A stretch of 64,000 nt of DNA from contig NZ_CP149574.1 in NCBI RefSeq assembly GCF_037890675.1, positions 2,828,874 through 2,892,873 of the forward strand, written 5' to 3'. Every line of letters begins with the position of its first letter. Position 1 is the stretch's first letter. This DNA is from Methylovirgula sp. 4M-Z18. Its GTDB lineage: Bacteria; Pseudomonadota; Alphaproteobacteria; Rhizobiales; Beijerinckiaceae. The notes below the pieces were generated by a model. It had not been told where the DNA came from. It saw nothing but the letters and a program-made list of their open reading frames with translations, and did no database searches. Positions 1 to 9,111 of the stretch are shown here, one piece after another. A program made the translations under genes and the position numbers.

Positions 1-589
1 CGAGCCCAAGGGCGTAGAGCAGGATGGCAGCAACTGCAACATCGGCGAAGAGGCGCCATTGCCGAAGCAGTTCGGGCACAAACCAACGGAGTCCGAAAGG
101 TCTGCGATCGCTCAATGCGGGCTGCGCGCATTTGATCAATATGACCTCGCCGCCCCATCGCGTGCAAAACGCGCTTCTGTCAACGATCAGTGGTTCATCA
201 CGACGTACGGCAAGCGGATCGAAGATGCTGACGGCGTCGACGCCATCCGATCCTAGCACGACAACCCAATTGCCGTTGGTCAGCTGGGCAAGCACCGGAT
301 AGGCCTCGTCAAGCCGAATCAGCGCTTTCCAATCGATACGCGTCTTTTGCGCGCGCAGGCCGGCGTCTCTTGCCATGCGTGACAGAAGCTTTGCCGAAAT
401 AGCACTGCCATCGAGCGCGTAAGCGTGCCGAAGGCGCTCGACTGGCATATCGACGCCATGATGGGCCGCCACTTTCGATAGACAATCCAGCGCCGTACCC
501 GAGACCGCCGCCGACGGGCCCTCCGAGGTCTCGGACGGCGGCACGGCGTCTTCGACGCGGTCTGCTTCAACGGAAATTGCTTGAGACAT
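1..589 (-). CDS. Type I secretion ABC transporter, N-terminal part (C39-like domain), partial
   Basis: Reading frame of 196 codons from ATG at 589 that leaves the window open at base 1, so only the N-terminus is seen. Residues about 30-150 resemble the C39 peptidase-like domain of HlyB-type exporters, and a hydrophobic segment begins near residue 180, where the first membrane helix would lie. The domain looks degenerate: the only nearby Cys is in GTALDCLSKV and does not align with a catalytic Cys, and the usual His before the beta-strand is Asn (NGNWVVVL). That matches the non-proteolytic C39-like domains that bind unfolded substrates. The start overlaps the upstream 111-residue gene by 23 bp, so it is probably co-transcribed with that gene and the 1901-residue protein, its likely substrate. 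The ATPase domain lies outside the window. Confidence 0.75.
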   Translation of the reverse strand, partial: MSQAISVEADRVEDAVPPSETSEGPSAAVSGTALDCLSKVAAHHGVDMPVERLRHAYALDGSAISAKLLSRMARDAGLRAQKTRIDWKALIRLDEAYPVLAQLTNGNWVVVLGSDGVDAVSIFDPLAVRRDEPLIVDRSAFCTRWGGEVILIKCAQPALSDRRPFGLRWFVPELLRQWRLFADVAVAAILLYALGL

Positions 590-902
590 TTGGTGACCGT
601 GGCGAGGTGTTGGGAATTGCTGTGCGAAGCTCGTCCGATTTAGCACTCGCAGAGATATTGGTCACCGACGGCGCGTTGCGTCGTACCACGCCCGCATCCA
701 CCAGGCTTTGCAGCGCATTCTGCATGACCTCTACGGAATTGGCGAATGCCTCAACCGAAAAGATGAGGCGTTGACGAAAGACGCGCACCGGGGCGTTGCT
801 GGCGTCGCGCTCTGTCGGAGAAAGACTGACAAGATCGATACGTACGATCGATCCTCCGACCGTGATTTCCTCGACCCCATCGGTATAGAGTTCGGCGTGC
901 AT
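567..902 (-). CDS. Hypothetical protein, 111 aa
   Basis: Small acidic-to-neutral protein with no signal peptide and no membrane segment. An AGGAG sequence lies 7 nt ahead of the ATG at 902, which supports translation. It starts 9 bp after the stop of the 1901-residue surface protein and overlaps the exporter start, so it is the middle gene of a three-gene unit. The first half contains alternating hydrophobic strands (EEITVGGSIVRIDLVSLSP), followed by a helical stretch with regularly spaced leucines and valines near residues 45-75. I do not recognise a family. By context it could be an accessory or chaperone-like factor for the adjacent type I export unit, but this is inference only. Confidence 0.6.
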   Translation of the reverse strand: MHAELYTDGVEEITVGGSIVRIDLVSLSPTERDASNAPVRVFRQRLIFSVEAFANSVEVMQNALQSLVDAGVVRRNAPSVTNISASAKSDELRTAIPNTSPRSPNVSSNFR

Positions 903-911
903 TCTCTGCTC

Positions 912-3900
912 CTATGCTGCCAGCTGCGGCTTGAAAACCACGTCCACGCCATAACTCGTTGAGTTGTAGCTGTTCGTTGGAAACAGACTTGAACTCCCAT
1001 AAGCATAGACGCCATTGCCACCGCTGCTCGAGTTCGATGGGGCAGTCAGCGGGCCGCTCGTGAGCGCCGTCGCGAACAAATTCGGGCTCGCAGAATAGTC
1101 GCCGCTGTTTGTATGATACGATGCGACATAGGTAGTTCCCGCCGTGACAGAGACGGGCGTGGTGAAATTGACCTGCTGCCATCCAGTCGGGGTTTCGTTT
1201 GTAAAGGTCGCACTCGCCAATAACGTGCCACTCGAACTCCACACGTCGGCAACATGGGTTCCAGTATTCTGAGGCCCTTTATAGAAACGGAGCCCGGTGA
1301 TCTGCCCATTTGACGATGCCTGGAATTTCACACCAAGCTCTGCGGCGCTTGGATCGTTGACGCTCGTCACCGAGGGGGCCGTGGTGGGATTGAAAAGGCT
1401 CGCGGTTGTCGGATCCGAAACCATTAACGATGCCGTTGCTGAGGCGGAAAGTCCTGAGGTATCGGTGATCGTATAGGTGAAGCTTGCCGAACCGGTATAG
1501 TTGGCACTCGGCGTAAACGTGACGGTCTGATTTGTTGAGTTGTAGCTGACTGTTCCGTTGTTCGCGTTGCTCACACCGGTAACAGACAGTGCCAGACCGC
1601 TTGGATCGGTGTCGTTGGCAAGCAGGGCCGAGGCGGAAATCGTCGTTGCGGTATTCATGTTGGTTGCGAAACCGCTGTCGTTATTGGCGACTGGAAGCGG
1701 CGGAGCCTTCGCGTACACCACATCCACCCAATAGTTTCCTGCGTTGTACGAGGCGTTCGGAAATACGCTGCCGGTACCGTAGGCGTACACGCCATTCCCG
1801 CTCGCCGGCGCGGTCAGATCTCCGCTCACAACAGGGTTAGCAAAGTAATTGGATGTGACGGAGTAATTGCCGCTCGTATGGTAGGAAGCGATATAAGTCG
1901 TGCCTGCGGTAATCGCGACTGGGCTCGAGAAATTGACCTGCTGCCATCCGCTCGCCGTTTCACTGGTGAAGCTCGCGCTCGCCAACAATGTCCCGTTCGA
2001 ACTCCAGAGGTCGGCGATATGGGGGCCCGTGTTTCCGGGTCCCTTGTAGAATCGCAGACCCGTGATCGTTCCGTTGGCGTCCGCCGTGAACTTCACCCCG
2101 AGTTCAACAGAATTGGGGTCGTTCACCGTCAACGTGCTTGGCGTTGAGCTAAGGCTGAACAGTGTCTCCTCGGCCGGATTATTGACAAATAGCGAGACAT
2201 TGGCCGAAGCGGTCGCACCATTTGTGTCGGCGATTGTATAGGTAAAGCTGGCCGTCCCGTTATAGCCGGCAGTCGGCACGAAGGTCACCGTCTGGTTGCT
2301 GGATGAATAGGACACGCTTCCGTTGATAGGGTTGCTAACGCTTGAGATCGAGATAGGGAGACCAAAGGTATCACTGTCGTTCGAAAGCAGCGTCGAGGCG
2401 GCGATCGAAATCGATCCGTTCTGATTGACCACAAAGCCGCTGTCGGCATTGGCGATCGGCCGGCCCGATCCGTCGAAAACAACGTCTACCCAGTAGTTTG
2501 TCGACTTGTATGAATTACTCGGGAAGTTTGCGCCACTGCCATAAGCGTAGACACCGTTAGTGCTCGCTGTCGCTGTCAACTCGCCGTTGGTCAGCGCACT
2601 GGTGAAATAGTTTGGACTATCAGAGTAGTTTCCACTTGTCCGGTAGGCGGCTACGTAGGTCGTACCGGCAGTTATCGCAACAGGCTGCGAGAAATTGACC
2701 TGTTCCCAACCGCTTGCGCTTTCGCCGGTGAAGGTTGCAGTGGCGAGTAAAGTCCCGGTCGAACTCCAAAGGTCAGCGACATGCGTGCCGGTGTTGGAGG
2801 CCCCCTTGTAGAAACGGATACCCGTCACCACTCCGTTCGCAGACGATGTGAATTTGACGCCAAGCTCGATCGGCCCGGAATCGCCCGAATTGATGACACT
2901 TGGCGTGTCGTTCGTCCCGAACAAGCTCTGCGCCGTGACTGGATAAGCGACGTTGAGCGACACTTGGCCGGAGCCGCTGGCGCCACTGGAATCGGTAATC
3001 GTGTAGGTGAAATTTGCGGCGCCTGCATAGCCCTGGTTCGGCGTGAACGTGACCGTTTGATTCTGCGAATTGTAGCTTACCGTGCCATTCACAGGATTGC
3101 TGACGCTGGTGATAGAGAAGGGCAATCCCGACGGATCGCTGTCGTGAGAAAGTAAGGCGGACGCCTGAATCGTCAGAACATTGTTTTCGGTCACGGTAAA
3201 GCCGCCGACATTGTTGGCTTGCGGCTGAAGGCTCGTATCGTTGAAGACAACGTCAACCCAATAATTGTCTCCTTTGACAATCGAGACGTTGCTCGGGAAG
3301 ATCGGATTGGCACCGTATGCATAGACCCCGTTGAGGCCACTTCCGGTTGCCGTCAGAGCTCCATTGCTATGCCCCGCATTGTCAAAATAGTAGTCCGTCG
3401 TGGAATACTCGCCGGTATTGGTGTGATACGACGCGATGTATGTAACACCCGCCTGGATATGCACGGGTGTCGTAAAGTTCACTTGCTGCCAGCCACTCGC
3501 GCTCTCATTGGTAAATGTCGCGCTTGCGAGCAGCGTCCCGGTTGAGCTCCAGAGATCGCCTGTATGCGTTCCGGTATTCTGAGGACCTTTATAAAATCTT
3601 ATGCCTGTGATGTAGCCCGACGCGGAGGAGACGAACTTAACCCCCAGTTCCACGGCGTTCGGATCACTGTTGGTGACGACAGCAGGCGTATCTGAGGGGC
3701 TGAAGATCGTCAGATTTGTAGATGGCGTCACTTTATAAGAAACACCCGCGCTTGGCGTTTCCAAGTTTAAACTATCGTCGACCGCGCGGGCCTCGATGTT
3801 GAAAGTCCCCGGCCCGGCAGTATCGAACGTATAAGTCCAAGTAACCGTCGCAGTGCCGACACCGCTCGTCGCCGGATGCCATGTTTTACCGCTGTCGCTG

Positions 3901-6617
3901 GATACCTCAACACCCCCGATCACACCTAGGGCGTCACTGGAGGTTCCAGTTACGGTGATCGATTGCCCCTCAACGACACTCGCGGCCGAAACATTGGTGA
4001 TCTTCGAGACGGGTGGCGTATGATTTGTGGTCTGAGAGGCAATGACAAGGGTCGCCTGCAAGGTCTGCGGCTGGACACCCATGTCCGCCAGGACATTGAC
4101 CGTGGCCTGTTGTACATTCGGATCGGTCGGGGTCGGCGCCCCCGTGTTCTGATCGTGGTCGGAAGCAAGCCCCCAGGACCAGAAGACGGTCCCTGCCCCG
4201 AAAACAAGCGCACCACTCACCGGATCACGGAATTCGACAAGATTGTGTGTCGCAGTACCGTTGCCGGTCGTATTGCCGTAGTCGAGAAGATCCGTGCTGA
4301 CCTGCAATGTCGTCGAAGACAGATCAACCAAGCCCCCGGGCATGAAGCCGTTGTCGGGAGATGAATCCCATTCATAGCCAAGAAGATTTTGTACGAGCGA
4401 CGCGGTTTGTCCCGGTTGTGTCGAGGCAATCGGCGTGTTCCGCCAAAACCGCAACTGAGTCATATCGTATGGAATCGTGATGATATCGGTACGATCCGAG
4501 TCGACTTGAAACACCGTCCCGGTCAAGGCGTTGGACGGCGTGCCCGACAGTCCTCCGGTCGAGGTAAAACGAGCATCCATAAATGTACCCGTTGCTGTTC
4601 CAGTCGGGTCGATCAGCGTGTTGGCATGTGTATCTTTATAGGAAACGAGGGTCCGATTGGCTGTGGCGCTGGAATCGAGGCTGGGCGCAAGCCTCGTCTG
4701 CCAATATGCCTCGTTACCGCTCAGGAACATCAGATTGACGCCCGCCTGTCCGGCGGCTTGAACATTGTTGAATTGGCTGTCGGTCCAGTATTCGTCGTGA
4801 CCGACGTCCATATAGACTTGATGATTCAGAAGGAGCGAGCCGTTTGTCGCCGCATCGATGCCGGAAATGTATGAGACGTCGTACCCGTTCTCCTCGAGCC
4901 AATATATGGCTGGGTATTCTGCGGAGAACACCATGTCGTTCGAGGTGCCCGACAGGCCCCCGTCGCGCGTCGTGATGGGACGATTATAGCTGACGGCATA
5001 GGCCGAGCCGTTTATGCCTGGTCCGTTGCCTGCGTAGAGATTGGCCCCGCCCCATGGATTATATGCCTGCCACGTCTCGTCAGATGTTTGAAATACGATC
5101 GCACTGTGGGAGGCATCGTTTCGGATCACAAACGGAATCTGAAAGACCTGAGTGCCATCAATGACGTTGGCGAAGTACACGCCTGACACCGCGTTGGTCG
5201 GCACGCTCCACGAATCGGTCACGCTCCAGTTGCCGGCATCGACCTCTCCGGTCGCGGCATTCTTCAAAGGTGCGGGTTGCACGACGGATGATGAAGCCTG
5301 ATGCTGCAGAGTTGTAATTAAGCGAGCGCCATCACCGCCGTAATACCCCAACCGGTAGATATCGATATGATAGTTCGCATTGCCCGTAAGGTTATCGATC
5401 TTGAATTGAACGGTGCCACCGACATCGGTGCTGATCTGCGTGGTAAATCCCTGAATTTGCGTTGAATCGTCACCGGGATTGATCTGCCAGACGCTTTGCG
5501 GCGTTCCGGGTTTCTCGTTCTCCAACACGATCGCATTCGGGGTCGTGCTCGACGTCGTTGCCGAACTGCTCGCGCTCGCGGCGGAGGTGACCCTGGAGAT
5601 TAGTGGTGCTGACGTTGTCGCAAGGCTAGCCGTATTTATTGCTGGCTGCGTTTGCCCAGTGCCGGTCGTCGTGGTGCCGGTCGTTGGCGAATTGATCGTT
5701 TGCGGGGAGGCACTGCTTGATGGCGTGAGGGCGATGAGAGTTGTGTTACCGCTCGCAGCCGTCGTTTGTGAGATCGCCGACAAATCAAGGGAAGCATTGC
5801 TGATACCGGCGAGTTGCGAGACTGGAGCGAGTCCGCTGCCAACGGTTGTCCCCGACGAGGCAATCAAGCTCGAACTCGTGTCACCTTGACCCGACGATGT
5901 CACGCTGCTCACCGCGGATGTGACCAACTCGGACGATCCATGGGATGTCTTAAGATGGTTCGGCGCACTGGTTCCGGCGGGGGAAGCTAATTTGTCGGCG
6001 GCACTTGCGATGCGACCGTCGCCATTTGCGTCTTGACTTGCCAAATCCGCGGCTGGCTCGAATACCAGTGACGCCAACCGGTCAACAGGGAGCGCCCGCC
6101 CTTGCCCCAGTACCGCCTCTTCTTGAAACACCAGGACAGAGGGCGTCGCCGACGATTTGATGTTTGGCCGGCTCAGAGCTGATGCGGGAAGTCTGAAACG
6201 AACCGGTGCTTCGCTATGATCGGACATGGGCTCTGCGGATGGCGGAACGATCGATGCCCCCCCCGTCTTCGATGCAGGCCGCAGGCAGGCAAACGCAATC
6301 GCGATGCTCGCGACAGCACATAGAATTGCTCCGGAAGAATCAGAGATCGAGAATGTCAGCCGCGAACACCAAATACCTGCCCCTGAAGGGGCGGGTCTGA
6401 ATTTCAGTTCGCGCAATTGGGCGGCCCGAATGGTTTGGCCAACACGGAGCCGAGCCCTGCCATCCGGCATCCATATATCGCCGTTCGAGGGCAACGCCCC
6501 GATGGTCAAGCGGAGTTCTTGCGGATCTGGTTCCGGCCCAAGAAGGCGCTGGACGATGGTATCCGCGATCAGAGAGTTATCGGAAACGGCGAAATTAAGA
6601 ACGTTTTGATGCAACAC
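912..6617 (-). CDS. Giant surface/secreted protein with dimethylformamidase-like core and four DUF4082 + cadherin-like repeats
   Basis: 1901 residues from GTG at 6617, preceded at 7 nt by a strong GAGGAGA. Layout: a cadherin-like fragment at residues 20-85; a hydrophobic helix near 92-112; a Ser/Thr-rich linker with an EF-hand-like DANGDGRIAS loop near 195; an N,N-dimethylformamidase beta-subunit-like domain at about 376-860 (for example VGHDEYWTDSQF, FLSGNEAYWQTRL); an Ig-like domain at about 865-955; then four DUF4082 units beginning near residues 966, 1227, 1484 and 1737, the first three each followed by a cadherin-like domain carrying a Ca-type NDTDPSGL or similar motif. The protein ends inside the fourth DUF4082 unit. 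It heads a unit with a 111-residue gene and a C39-like type I exporter, so export by that system is likely. Whether the core is enzymatic or structural cannot be told; adhesion or matrix binding fits the repeats. Confidence 0.85.
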   Translation of the reverse strand: MLHQNVLNFAVSDNSLIADTIVQRLLGPEPDPQELRLTIGALPSNGDIWMPDGRARLRVGQTIRAAQLRELKFRPAPSGAGIWCSRLTFSISDSSGAILCAVASIAIAFACLRPASKTGGASIVPPSAEPMSDHSEAPVRFRLPASALSRPNIKSSATPSVLVFQEEAVLGQGRALPVDRLASLVFEPAADLASQDANGDGRIASAADKLASPAGTSAPNHLKTSHGSSELVTSAVSSVTSSGQGDTSSSLIASSGTTVGSGLAPVSQLAGISNASLDLSAISQTTAASGNTTLIALTPSSSASPQTINSPTTGTTTTGTGQTQPAINTASLATTSAPLISRVTSAASASSSATTSSTTPNAIVLENEKPGTPQSVWQINPGDDSTQIQGFTTQISTDVGGTVQFKIDNLTGNANYHIDIYRLGYYGGDGARLITTLQHQASSSVVQPAPLKNAATGEVDAGNWSVTDSWSVPTNAVSGVYFANVIDGTQVFQIPFVIRNDASHSAIVFQTSDETWQAYNPWGGANLYAGNGPGINGSAYAVSYNRPITTRDGGLSGTSNDMVFSAEYPAIYWLEENGYDVSYISGIDAATNGSLLLNHQVYMDVGHDEYWTDSQFNNVQAAGQAGVNLMFLSGNEAYWQTRLAPSLDSSATANRTLVSYKDTHANTLIDPTGTATGTFMDARFTSTGGLSGTPSNALTGTVFQVDSDRTDIITIPYDMTQLRFWRNTPIASTQPGQTASLVQNLLGYEWDSSPDNGFMPGGLVDLSSTTLQVSTDLLDYGNTTGNGTATHNLVEFRDPVSGALVFGAGTVFWSWGLASDHDQNTGAPTPTDPNVQQATVNVLADMGVQPQTLQATLVIASQTTNHTPPVSKITNVSAASVVEGQSITVTGTSSDALGVIGGVEVSSDSGKTWHPATSGVGTATVTWTYTFDTAGPGTFNIEARAVDDSLNLETPSAGVSYKVTPSTNLTIFSPSDTPAVVTNSDPNAVELGVKFVSSASGYITGIRFYKGPQNTGTHTGDLWSSTGTLLASATFTNESASGWQQVNFTTPVHIQAGVTYIASYHTNTGEYSTTDYYFDNAGHSNGALTATGSGLNGVYAYGANPIFPSNVSIVKGDNYWVDVVFNDTSLQPQANNVGGFTVTENNVLTIQASALLSHDSDPSGLPFSITSVSNPVNGTVSYNSQNQTVTFTPNQGYAGAANFTYTITDSSGASGSGQVSLNVAYPVTAQSLFGTNDTPSVINSGDSGPIELGVKFTSSANGVVTGIRFYKGASNTGTHVADLWSSTGTLLATATFTGESASGWEQVNFSQPVAITAGTTYVAAYRTSGNYSDSPNYFTSALTNGELTATASTNGVYAYGSGANFPSNSYKSTNYWVDVVFDGSGRPIANADSGFVVNQNGSISIAASTLLSNDSDTFGLPISISSVSNPINGSVSYSSSNQTVTFVPTAGYNGTASFTYTIADTNGATASANVSLFVNNPAEETLFSLSSTPSTLTVNDPNSVELGVKFTADANGTITGLRFYKGPGNTGPHIADLWSSNGTLLASASFTSETASGWQQVNFSSPVAITAGTTYIASYHTSGNYSVTSNYFANPVVSGDLTAPASGNGVYAYGTGSVFPNASYNAGNYWVDVVYAKAPPLPVANNDSGFATNMNTATTISASALLANDTDPSGLALSVTGVSNANNGTVSYNSTNQTVTFTPSANYTGSASFTYTITDTSGLSASATASLMVSDPTTASLFNPTTAPSVTSVNDPSAAELGVKFQASSNGQITGLRFYKGPQNTGTHVADVWSSSGTLLASATFTNETPTGWQQVNFTTPVSVTAGTTYVASYHTNSGDYSASPNLFATALTSGPLTAPSNSSSGGNGVYAYGSSSLFPTNSYNSTSYGVDVVFKPQLAA
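1405..3720 (-). repeat. Tandem coding repeats, about 765 bp period
   Basis: The 3' part of the giant gene consists of repeated units encoding DUF4082 plus a cadherin-like domain. Units start near 3720, 2935, 2165 and 1405 on the minus strand. Recurring peptides include ITGLRFYKG, WSSTGTLLASATFT, GWQQVNF and GVYAYG. The nucleotide sequences have diverged clearly between copies, so the array is not a recent perfect duplication. Confidence 0.85.
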
Positions 6618-7317
6618 GGCGGGATCTCCTCGAACCAGGTCGCAAATTCAAATTATTAAAATAATCCTATATTAAATTACGGAAGTCAATTGCCACATTT
6701 AAATTAACCCTTGCATTCTGCTTTCCGGGCCACTCTATGTCATCCCTTTGATTTAATTGATAATTGATCTTTTGAACGCCGCGGCATACGACGAAGGTTG
6801 CATTCGTCGGCTCCACACAGCCCATCCACAGCCTCATGACCGAGATTGGGCCTGAGCCGCGCTTAGGTCGTGCACGCATCCCAAAGTATTATCTTTACGC
6901 CCCATCACGGCTGCGATGGCTGATAAAATTGCGCTATCATCGCCTTTTATTCTCACGCGACATCTCAGCCAGCAAACGTTAAAATGCGAACAGGAGCCGA
7001 GTGTAACAAGCCTCTCCGTGTCGACGACTATGCGGACGTGCAAGTTTTCAACTGCGGGCGGACAATCATCCAATTTGTCCATATATAGTTATATTGTTCC
7101 TCAACTAATACCATTAATAGAGCCCAAAGCAGCGGCGAGCGCGGTGAGCGATTGAGGCGCCAATCCCTGATCATCAAAACCGTATCGGGCGGACCGTTAT
7201 CTGACCCGCCCCGTCCTTATTCTTACACAAAAAAGGCGGATTCCAGCCACAACGCCTCCTATTTAATAATCCATTTTTCAGCTTGCCATATTTAATTAAT
7301 TTATTATAAAATTAAAT
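6618..7317. other. Intergenic region, 700 bp, divergent promoters expected
   Basis: AT-rich gap between the divergently transcribed giant surface gene and the sugar transferase, so promoters for both should lie here. A GGGCGG/CCGCCC inverted repeat with a 13-nt loop is at 7187-7211. Short open frames on both strands lack a ribosome binding site and family resemblance, so I call no gene. Confidence 0.5.
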
Positions 7318-8817
7318 ATGATCAGCGGAGGCGGTGGCTCGTCAACCATGCATTCGGTCAACCCGCGCCTAGCATCAAAGGCCTCGGAGCAGGTCACTAT
7401 CTATGACCTTGCGCCACATGGTCGCTCGCGACGACCGTGGCCGGTACGATATCGGTCCGTCGGGTCGTTGGCGATCTGTGTCGACGTGATTATTATTCAC
7501 GCCATAAGCATATTTTCCACGCTTATTTATTATGGTGGGATCGATATCGATTTTGGCAAGGCATTGGGATCTGCGACCGTCGTATCGGCGCTTATTGTAT
7601 CCTGGCTGAGAATGCGCGGCATGTATCAGCCGACCGAACTCACTGTGCTGAGAAACCAGATACGGTGGGTTTGTACGACATGGATCGTGGTATTCGGTTT
7701 CCTTGTTGTCGTCGTTGCCGAACTTAACATCGCGCACGAATTTTCCGGCGCAGCACTGATCTTTGCCGTGACCGGCCTTGGCTCTCTCATTGCGCAGCGG
7801 ATTTTCATCAAGAAGTTTATCCAGAAGGCATTGAAAGGTAGACGCTTTGCCGGCGGCAATATTGTCGTGATTACGGACCAATCCCACTCCGAGCAGGCGG
7901 GGCTCTTACAGGCGCTGAGAGCCCGCGGCTTCCATGTGCAGGCTGTTTTTCGCTTGCCCCCTTCTGGCGCCCCGCATGGTCTTCGCAAACGGCTTTGCGC
8001 GCGCGTCGTGGAGAATGTTCGGGGGTGCGATAATATTGAGGCAATTGTCGTCGAAGCCGATGCGGGTCGATGGCCTGAAATGCAGGCGTTTGCCACAGAA
8101 TTGAGGATCGTGCCGTTTCCTGTGGTTCTTGTCCCAGTCGGCACTATTTCCCGTATGTTACGGCGCCCGACGCGTGATCTTTGCGGCGCGTTCAGCATCG
8201 AGATTCAACGCGGTCCTCTCGGCCTACTGGAGCGCATGGCCAAGCGTATTGTAGATATCGTGGGCGCTGCCGTTATTTTATTTCTGTTGTCGCCGTTGCT
8301 CTTGTTGACCGCCGCAGCGATCAAACTCGATTCTTCCGGTCCGATCATCTTCAGGCAGCGGCGCTGCGGCTTTAATGGCCGAAACTTTTCAATTTGCAAA
8401 TTCCGCACTATGACCGTCCTCGAGGACGGATCGTCGATCATCCAAGCGCAACCCACCGACAGTCGGGTCACCCGCGTCGGGAAATGGCTGCGCAGAATGA
8501 GTATTGATGAACTACCCCAACTCTTCAACGTCCTTGAGGGAAGCATGTCTCTCGTTGGACCACGCCCCCATGCGATTGCACACGATAACGAGTTCGACAA
8601 AATCGTTCGCAATTATGCGTCGCGTCAGCGCGTAAAACCAGGACTGACCGGATGGGCACAGATACATGGATGCCGAGGGCCGACGCCGACATCCGCGTCG
8701 ATTGAACGGCGTGTGGAATACGATCTTTGGTACATCGACAATTGGAGCCTTCGGCGCGATATCGCAATCCTGTTGCAGACTCCGCAGGAGATATTAAGGG
8801 GACGAAATGCCTTTTAA
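7318..8817 (+). CDS. Exopolysaccharide polyprenyl-phosphate sugar-1-phosphate transferase (WcaJ/ExoY type)
   Basis: Initiating enzyme of exopolysaccharide assembly: moves a sugar-1-phosphate from a nucleotide sugar onto undecaprenyl phosphate at the inner membrane. The 499 residues have four N-terminal membrane segments (about 48-72, 79-97, 116-138, 147-165), a central CoA-binding-like domain, a further membrane helix near 310-335, and the C-terminal bacterial sugar transferase domain with FRQRRCG, KFRTM, SIDELPQLFNVL (about 396), SLVGPRP (about 412) and PGLTGWAQ (about 442). These are the family's catalytic blocks and are intact. The start is uncertain: ATG at 7318 has no obvious ribosome site, while ATG at 7348 lies downstream of GGAGG at 7327. 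It is the only initiating transferase in the locus; the sugar cannot be predicted. Confidence 0.9.
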   Translation: MISGGGGSSTMHSVNPRLASKASEQVTIYDLAPHGRSRRPWPVRYRSVGSLAICVDVIIIHAISIFSTLIYYGGIDIDFGKALGSATVVSALIVSWLRMRGMYQPTELTVLRNQIRWVCTTWIVVFGFLVVVVAELNIAHEFSGAALIFAVTGLGSLIAQRIFIKKFIQKALKGRRFAGGNIVVITDQSHSEQAGLLQALRARGFHVQAVFRLPPSGAPHGLRKRLCARVVENVRGCDNIEAIVVEADAGRWPEMQAFATELRIVPFPVVLVPVGTISRMLRRPTRDLCGAFSIEIQRGPLGLLERMAKRIVDIVGAAVILFLLSPLLLLTAAAIKLDSSGPIIFRQRRCGFNGRNFSICKFRTMTVLEDGSSIIQAQPTDSRVTRVGKWLRRMSIDELPQLFNVLEGSMSLVGPRPHAIAHDNEFDKIVRNYASRQRVKPGLTGWAQIHGCRGPTPTSASIERRVEYDLWYIDNWSLRRDIAILLQTPQEILRGRNAF

Positions 8818-9111
8818 CTTCGATGCCGGGCAAATCATTGTGAGCGAGCGCCGTCAATCGATGCCGCAGTTTATCCTGCGCAACGTAGCCAATCACGCTC
8901 GATACGTCACGCAGCACGTCGTCGCCGATAAGCGCCTGCCCCATATCGGGACGCTCGTCTCTTGGTCTCTGGTCCACCCATTCGGCGGTCCTCATGTCAT
9001 TCTCACGCGCCGGGATGGCATCCCTCCTCCCACGCAAACGCTTCGTAAAGAAAGAGAGTCAACCCCGCGTTATGCCTGGAACTCGCCCAGCTAATAAACT
9101 CATCTCGAAGG
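8818..9111. other. Intergenic region, 294 bp
   Basis: Between the sugar transferase and the transposase-like gene. A 95-codon frame starting inside the transferase end is open here but lacks a ribosome site and recognisable family, so I do not call it. Confidence 0.4.

Noticed and set aside
7187-7211. GGGCGG/CCGCCC inverted repeat as a terminator
   Set aside because: Long loop, short stem, no T-run and no gene on that strand to terminate.
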